A stretch of 59,199 bases of DNA from Ignavibacteriales bacterium. Lineage in GTDB: Bacteria; Bacteroidota; Ignavibacteria; Ignavibacteriales; Ignavibacteriaceae. Where the stretch lies: positions 1 to 59,199 of the forward strand of contig JAAYVN010000010.1 in the NCBI GenBank assembly GCA_012517155.1, in the 5' to 3' direction. Each line of letters begins with the position of its first letter. The stretch's first letter is position 1. This document shows, in pieces, positions 55,300 through 59,199 of this stretch. A model generated the notes under the pieces. That model saw only the letters and a list, made by a program, of their open reading frames with translations. It was not told the origin of the DNA and searched no databases. The position numbers were made by a program, and so were the translations under genes.

Positions 55300-55370
55300 C
55301 TGATCCCGCCCAATAATTAACATAGGATAGTTCGGGATTTCGCCATGGACTCAATAAGTTTATTGGTTTA

Positions 55371-55394
55371 TTCTGCCATGCAGGCTGTTGCAAT
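55371..55394 (+). repeat. Dispersed intergenic repeat, right copy
   Basis: Matches 183-206 with two differences in 24 bases. It is followed, as is the left copy, by a pyrimidine-rich tract some 100-300 bases further on. This order suggests a degenerate longer element shared by the two spacers. Confidence 0.55.
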
Positions 55395-55466
55395 GAAGAC
55401 CATTTGAATTTTCTCTGTGGTCTAAGAGGGTGTTTCCGACGAAGTCGGACTCTGTGATCGCCGTTT

Positions 55467-55484
55467 ATCCCGATATATCGGGAT
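55467..55484. repeat. 18-base perfect palindrome
   Basis: ATCCCGATATATCGGGAT is fully self-complementary. It could be a dimeric repressor site, a hairpin in RNA, or part of a dispersed palindromic repeat; related CCCGA/TCGGG pairs lie at 55303-55338. Confidence 0.7.
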
Positions 55485-55640
55485 GTTAAACCTTAAAAAC
55501 TCGCCTAAATTTATGCTTTTAAAAATATTGTACTCAATATTTTCCCCCTATCTTTAAGTATTTTCTGGTTCTGCAACACCCTGCGGGGGGATTCTGCCCT
55601 CAGTCTTCCCCCCTTAGATTCTGGAACCGTCCGGATTCAG

Positions 55641-55676
55641 CCTCTTTTCTCCCTTCCCTTCTGCCCCCCTTCCGAA
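55641..55676 (+). repeat. Dispersed pyrimidine tract, direct copy
   Basis: A tract containing CCCTTCCCTTCTGC that is nearly the reverse complement of 29018-29047; similarity continues over neighbouring TCCGGA and GGAACC segments. A looser relative lies at about 268-318. Confidence 0.5.
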
Positions 55677-55720
55677 CCTTCATCCTTAAAAGAAAAACGC
55701 TGTTTTTAGCCCATTTTCGC

Positions 55721-55760
55721 ACTTTGACAAAATATACACAATTTTGACATTTTATACATA
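55721..55760 (+). repeat. Two 20-base direct repeats
   Basis: Two adjacent 20-base units (55721-55740 and 55741-55760) match at 15 positions, both reading TTTGACA, three A or T bases, TATACA. The exact 20-base spacing (about two helical turns) would suit cooperative binding of a regulator. They lie 370 bases upstream of the last gene, so a direct role in its promoter is uncertain. Confidence 0.6.
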
Positions 55761-56130
55761 AAGCCCCTATAACTTGCCTCTGCCTTGCCTTTAACTTGCC
55801 TTAAATTTTCCCCTTATAACTTCTGTCCTCCGTCTTCTGTTTTCCGTCCCCCGGGTAAACCCTTCAACAACTCAAAACCTCACCTGTCCCGCTTACGTAA
55901 ACAAAATCAATATTTCCAACCTTCGACTTTCCCCCGTTTCAGGCGAAAGACATTTTGTAAGAAATCCTAAAATTATTCTTATATTAACAAACAGGAATTT
56001 GTTTTACAGTTTGAGTTTAATAGATTGTAAGAAAACAAATATTACTTTATAAACTGAAACAAAATCTTATTAAAAGCCGTCACTAAACAATAGAGTTAAT
56101 TATAAAGTCAAAACATTAATTGGAGTTATA

Positions 56131-59100
56131 ATGATTCGGTTAACAGTTGTTATTATATGTTTGCTTATTCGGATATCCAACACGCAAAACAACAATTATT
56201 TTCAGAAAGCAGAGCATATTCCATTAGCAGTCATAAACTGGGGAGGGTACCTAAGCTATGACTATAAAATGATAGACTCAATGGGGGCAGATGCACTGGT
56301 AGTATCAGACTTAACGCCTGCGTTGTACGATCACATAAAAAACGGAGCCCCAAATCTTAAGCTTATTCCATATACAACTGGGACATTAACAAATGACCTT
56401 ATATGCCAGTATTCGGAAGGAATGTATAATGAATGGGGTGTAGTAGACGATAGTATTGAAGGGAAATATCAGTTTGGAAATGACCTAAGCAAAATTGAAA
56501 TAAGTGGAGATACAGTAAAAACAAAAACCAATGCAGGGATGGGAGAGATTATCTACGGACCCGGTGAATGGTTTACTCCTCAATTCACCCGGAAGTCATT
56601 TTTCAGGGGTTATCCGCAGCAAAGCAAATTTTTACTTGGTGATCCGGGTTATAGAACGATAGAGTATAATTGTGACTTTAAATTAAAAATAGGGAGGGAC
56701 CCATATTATCAGCAGGATACTCTTGTCCCGGTGGAGGATAATAAAACTGTTGTTTGCACACTAAGGGTGGGTTACAGGGGTGAGGGAGGAGGTGACTTTA
56801 TCCCGGTAGAGGAAAAAACGCTTTTGATGGAAAATTTCAGAGAGTACGATGAATGGAGTGATTTTTCATTTGATAGTTCTTACACCTGGATAAATACTCA
56901 AACAACCGAAAAAGAAGTTTTCATTGGCAATACGGAAGCAACAAGAGACTATCAGTTGAGAACAGAAATTCAGATAAAATTTTCCGGTTATCAATACGTC
57001 AATCTATATGTCTGCAAAATCGTAAATTATGACTTGGATAGGGGGAAATCGTTAATGACAACCACAAATTTTAATAATAATATCAAGTACATAACAGAAA
57101 ACATAAAACCAGATAGCAGCGGATATATATATACTAACGGAAGTTATGACAGCACAGTAATAAGCTGGTATGCAGTAGACGAGCCCGGATCATTTGATAA
57201 TTTTGCGGTAATAAAAAAGATAGACTCTCTGATGAATGCAGCCTCGAACGGAAAAAGGAGGCTGTATATAACTCATGCGGGTATATTCAATGGTGCCGTA
57301 GGTAATAATATTAAAGTACATAAAGCATTATTAGAGAGGACGGGAGGAGCATTTTATCCCACATTACAGAACTATATAATGGAATCACCTTATCAGTCTC
57401 TAAACCAGGGTATAACGAGTCCTCCCTATCGTTCGTTAGACACATGTAACTGGGCAAATATTGCCCACTTCATAGTCAATATAGAGCAATTCGCCAAATA
57501 TGATTCAATCAACGGATATACAAAACCATTCGGATTAATGCTTCAGACAGGGAAATGGGATTCGATATTATTAAGATCCCCAACAATTCCGCAGTTTCTC
57601 TATATGGCCAATATGGGTCTTATGTACGGAGCAAAGTTATTGGCATTAAACAATTATTTCCATTCAGACGAGAATCCGGATTTGACTTCATTATATAATT
57701 TAAGCACATCGGTTTATTCCGGTCTGTGGAAAACAACAAGGGATACACTGTCTCCCCGGTTAAAAGGATTACTCGGGAAAACCTTGAAAAATCTATATCA
57801 ATCAGGTCAGATAACAGGAATAGATGCGAAAAACAGCGGATCTTATACAGTTAATAGCGGAAAAGTCTTATACATAAAGACACAAGATAACTCAACTGCG
57901 AAATGTTCATTGGATGTTGGATTTTTTACCGGCACTACCCCCAATGATGCTAAAGATTATTTTTATCTGGTTAACAGGCATTATAGTGAAATAAATAATA
58001 TAGAGATCGGTTTTAAATCATTAAACAATTATAACAACTGGACACTAAAGAACTATGTTGACAGCTCGGCGACGACGATCGTTAAAGATGCAAATAATCG
58101 TGGTATTCACAATGACACAATTTTACCGGGAGACGGGATGCTTTACAGTTTGGCTCCAACAGTAAAGTACGGGGGAGAAATCGACAGCAACGAGACACTA
58201 ACCTCAGAAACACTCACCGAAAACGACCTGACAATAAATTCGGGAAAAACCTTAACGGTCGTGGGAACGTATAACTGTTATAAGAATATTATGGTAAACT
58301 CAGGTGGCAAATTGGACTTAAGACCGGGCTCGACATTGAATTTCTATAACGGAGCCAAACTGATAGTGAATGGCTCACTTATAGCCAAAGGAAAGAACTA
58401 TAACGATAGTCTTATTACAATAGACTTCCAGAGCCCTGATGCTACAAGCCTGAACAGTGTTCAACTTAATCCGGGAAGTATAGACACGATAAGCTATTGT
58501 TTAATACAAAATGGTTACTATGGAATAAAGGCGGATTCCGTGGAAGCGCATATTTCCGATAATGAAATAACAGATTGTGTGGACGGAATATATGTAACCG
58601 ACAGCGGGTATATGGTTAACGAGAGTGAAGGAATGAGAATTGATAATAATAATATTCACAAGAATGCAGAAAACGGGATAAGTTTGTCCAACTCATTTCC
58701 GCTGATCCAGGGAAACATAATAACCCGGAACTCAACCGGGATCTATTGTGAAGATAACTCCGGCCCATTGCTGTGTAATCTGTATGATGTGGGATTAAAT
58801 AATATATTAGAAAATGACAATGGTTTATACAGTTATGATTCATCACCGTTATTAGGATCCGAGGCATCAGAATTCTACGGATATAACGCAGTGGTAGGAT
58901 ATAAGGGAGCAGAGAACGAAGTATTCGCAATGGGTGGGAGCTATATAATTGGAGAGAACTGCTGGTGGGGGGAATATCCACCGGAAAAGAGTCATTTTTA
59001 TAAGGATAGCACAAGTTCATTCGACTACGATCCGGCTTTAGATTATAATCCGGTTGGGGGAAGTAGTAAGGTCAAGCAGGAAGAAGATGTAACGATAGAC

Positions 59101-59199
59101 CCGGAAAGCAATATTCAGAGAACTGAGGGAAACCCCGGACTAACAACAAAAGATAAATACGCATCTGCAATAAAGAAGTTCGTTACCGGGGACAAAATA
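56131..59199 (+). CDS. Large secreted protein with beta-helix, cut at the window end
   Basis: An uninterrupted frame from ATG 56131 to the window end: 1023 codons with no stop, so the gene is 3'-truncated. GGAG lies six bases before the ATG. The N-terminus is hydrophobic (LTVVIICLLIRIS), fitting a signal peptide. Residues 25-560 look like an alpha/beta enzyme-like region with an AVINWGGY start and WYAVDEPGS near 350, reminiscent of TIM-barrel glycoside hydrolases, but no family is certain. From about 690 there is a beta-helix: a capping stretch (INSGKTLTVVGTYNC, NSGGKLDLRPGSTLNFYNGA), then NosD-like turns (NEITDCVDGIYV, NNNIHKNAENGISL, NIITRNSTGIYC). A sorting domain would be expected beyond the edge. 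Codons favour ATA, AGA and GGA, unlike valS. Confidence 0.8.
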   Translation, partial: MIRLTVVIICLLIRISNTQNNNYFQKAEHIPLAVINWGGYLSYDYKMIDSMGADALVVSDLTPALYDHIKNGAPNLKLIPYTTGTLTNDLICQYSEGMYNEWGVVDDSIEGKYQFGNDLSKIEISGDTVKTKTNAGMGEIIYGPGEWFTPQFTRKSFFRGYPQQSKFLLGDPGYRTIEYNCDFKLKIGRDPYYQQDTLVPVEDNKTVVCTLRVGYRGEGGGDFIPVEEKTLLMENFREYDEWSDFSFDSSYTWINTQTTEKEVFIGNTEATRDYQLRTEIQIKFSGYQYVNLYVCKIVNYDLDRGKSLMTTTNFNNNIKYITENIKPDSSGYIYTNGSYDSTVISWYAVDEPGSFDNFAVIKKIDSLMNAASNGKRRLYITHAGIFNGAVGNNIKVHKALLERTGGAFYPTLQNYIMESPYQSLNQGITSPPYRSLDTCNWANIAHFIVNIEQFAKYDSINGYTKPFGLMLQTGKWDSILLRSPTIPQFLYMANMGLMYGAKLLALNNYFHSDENPDLTSLYNLSTSVYSGLWKTTRDTLSPRLKGLLGKTLKNLYQSGQITGIDAKNSGSYTVNSGKVLYIKTQDNSTAKCSLDVGFFTGTTPNDAKDYFYLVNRHYSEINNIEIGFKSLNNYNNWTLKNYVDSSATTIVKDANNRGIHNDTILPGDGMLYSLAPTVKYGGEIDSNETLTSETLTENDLTINSGKTLTVVGTYNCYKNIMVNSGGKLDLRPGSTLNFYNGAKLIVNGSLIAKGKNYNDSLITIDFQSPDATSLNSVQLNPGSIDTISYCLIQNGYYGIKADSVEAHISDNEITDCVDGIYVTDSGYMVNESEGMRIDNNNIHKNAENGISLSNSFPLIQGNIITRNSTGIYCEDNSGPLLCNLYDVGLNNILENDNGLYSYDSSPLLGSEASEFYGYNAVVGYKGAENEVFAMGGSYIIGENCWWGEYPPEKSHFYKDSTSSFDYDPALDYNPVGGSSKVKQEEDVTIDPESNIQRTEGNPGLTTKDKYASAIKKFVTGDKI

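Larger units (their letters stand above)
55300..56130. other. Hairpin- and repeat-rich gene-free spacer
   Basis: 831 bases without a convincing gene. Contents in order: an ATCCCG/CGGGAT pair (55303-55338), the dispersed repeat at 55371, a TCCGAC-GAA-GTCGGA hairpin (55435-55449), the palindrome at 55467, a nine-pair AAAATATTG-TACT-CAATATTTT hairpin (55522-55543), a pyrimidine tract shared with 29 kb, a 20-base direct repeat (55721-55760), and an AT-rich leader (about 55970-56130) for the last gene. The upstream half probably contains the transcript end of the glycosidase gene. Confidence 0.6.

Noticed and set aside
58616-59020. 134-codon minus-strand frame near the window end
   Set aside because: It is antisense to the beta-helix part of the large plus-strand gene, which is open through the whole stretch.

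Overview
The window looks like a chromosomal segment from a free-living Ignavibacteria-type bacterium (Bacteroidota/Chlorobi lineage). Five large secreted proteins end in the NYPNPFN-type C-terminal sorting domain used by type IX secretion in that group. A PorV/PorQ-family outer-membrane protein is present, ribosome-binding sites are often weak or absent, and at least one promoter (25707-25737) fits the Bacteroidota TTG-N20-TAnnTTTG pattern. No rRNA, tRNA, CRISPR array, prophage or insertion sequence was seen. Taxonomy is inferred from these traits only.

Layout. 0-6.8 kb (+): the tail of a truncated gene, a gene-poor pyrimidine-rich spacer, a PorV-like protein, a DUF971 protein overlapping an RNA 2'-O-methyltransferase, and a secreted protein with 14 FG-GAP repeats. 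6.9-9.0 kb (-): a GH20 hexosaminidase. 9.0-18.4 kb (-): a compact operon for Ser/Thr phosphorylation signalling. It encodes a multi-zinc-ribbon protein, a membrane Hanks-type kinase, a four-AAA+ ATPase, a zinc-ribbon/FHA protein, a PP2C phosphatase and two small membrane or secreted proteins. 18.5-22.6 kb (-): a SulP transporter, a LipM-like octanoyltransferase and a membrane-NUDIX fusion. 22.8-28.9 kb (+): a V4R/HNOB-like protein, a seven-repeat propeller protein, a DUF3788 protein, a lipoprotein and an M6-type protease. 29.2-36.7 kb (+): pyruvate dehydrogenase E1-E2-E3, then OsmC, a membrane protein and a VOC protein. 36.8-41.1 kb (+): an M28 peptidase and a receiver/PPDK-type ATP-grasp fusion. 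41.1-47.1 kb (-): a six-gene partner-switching operon (substrate-binding protein, sensor kinase, receiver, receiver-PP2C, RsbW-like kinase, STAS). 47.2-49.1 kb (-): a CDF metal exporter and a voltage-gated channel. 49.2-55.3 kb (+): an SpmA/SpmB-type fusion, valyl-tRNA synthetase and a secreted phosphodiester glycosidase. 55.3-56.1 kb: a repeat- and hairpin-rich spacer. 56.1 kb to the end (+): a very large secreted protein with a beta-helix, cut by the window edge.

How the genes work together. LipM could supply the lipoyl groups on the two lipoyl domains of the PDH E2. The PorV-like protein could serve export of the sorting-domain cargo. Two separate phospho-signalling modules sit in the window. 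The 9-18 kb module is the best candidate for a poorly described system: kinase, phosphatase, FHA reader and quadruple AAA+ machine are one operon, and a D-A-T-V-R motif occurs in the kinase N-terminal tail and again at the extreme C-terminus of the FHA protein, suggesting a phospho-threonine docking circuit. The 41-47 kb module joins a two-component front end to a RsbU/RsbW/RsbV-type switch, with an orphan periplasmic binding protein overlapping the sensor kinase gene.
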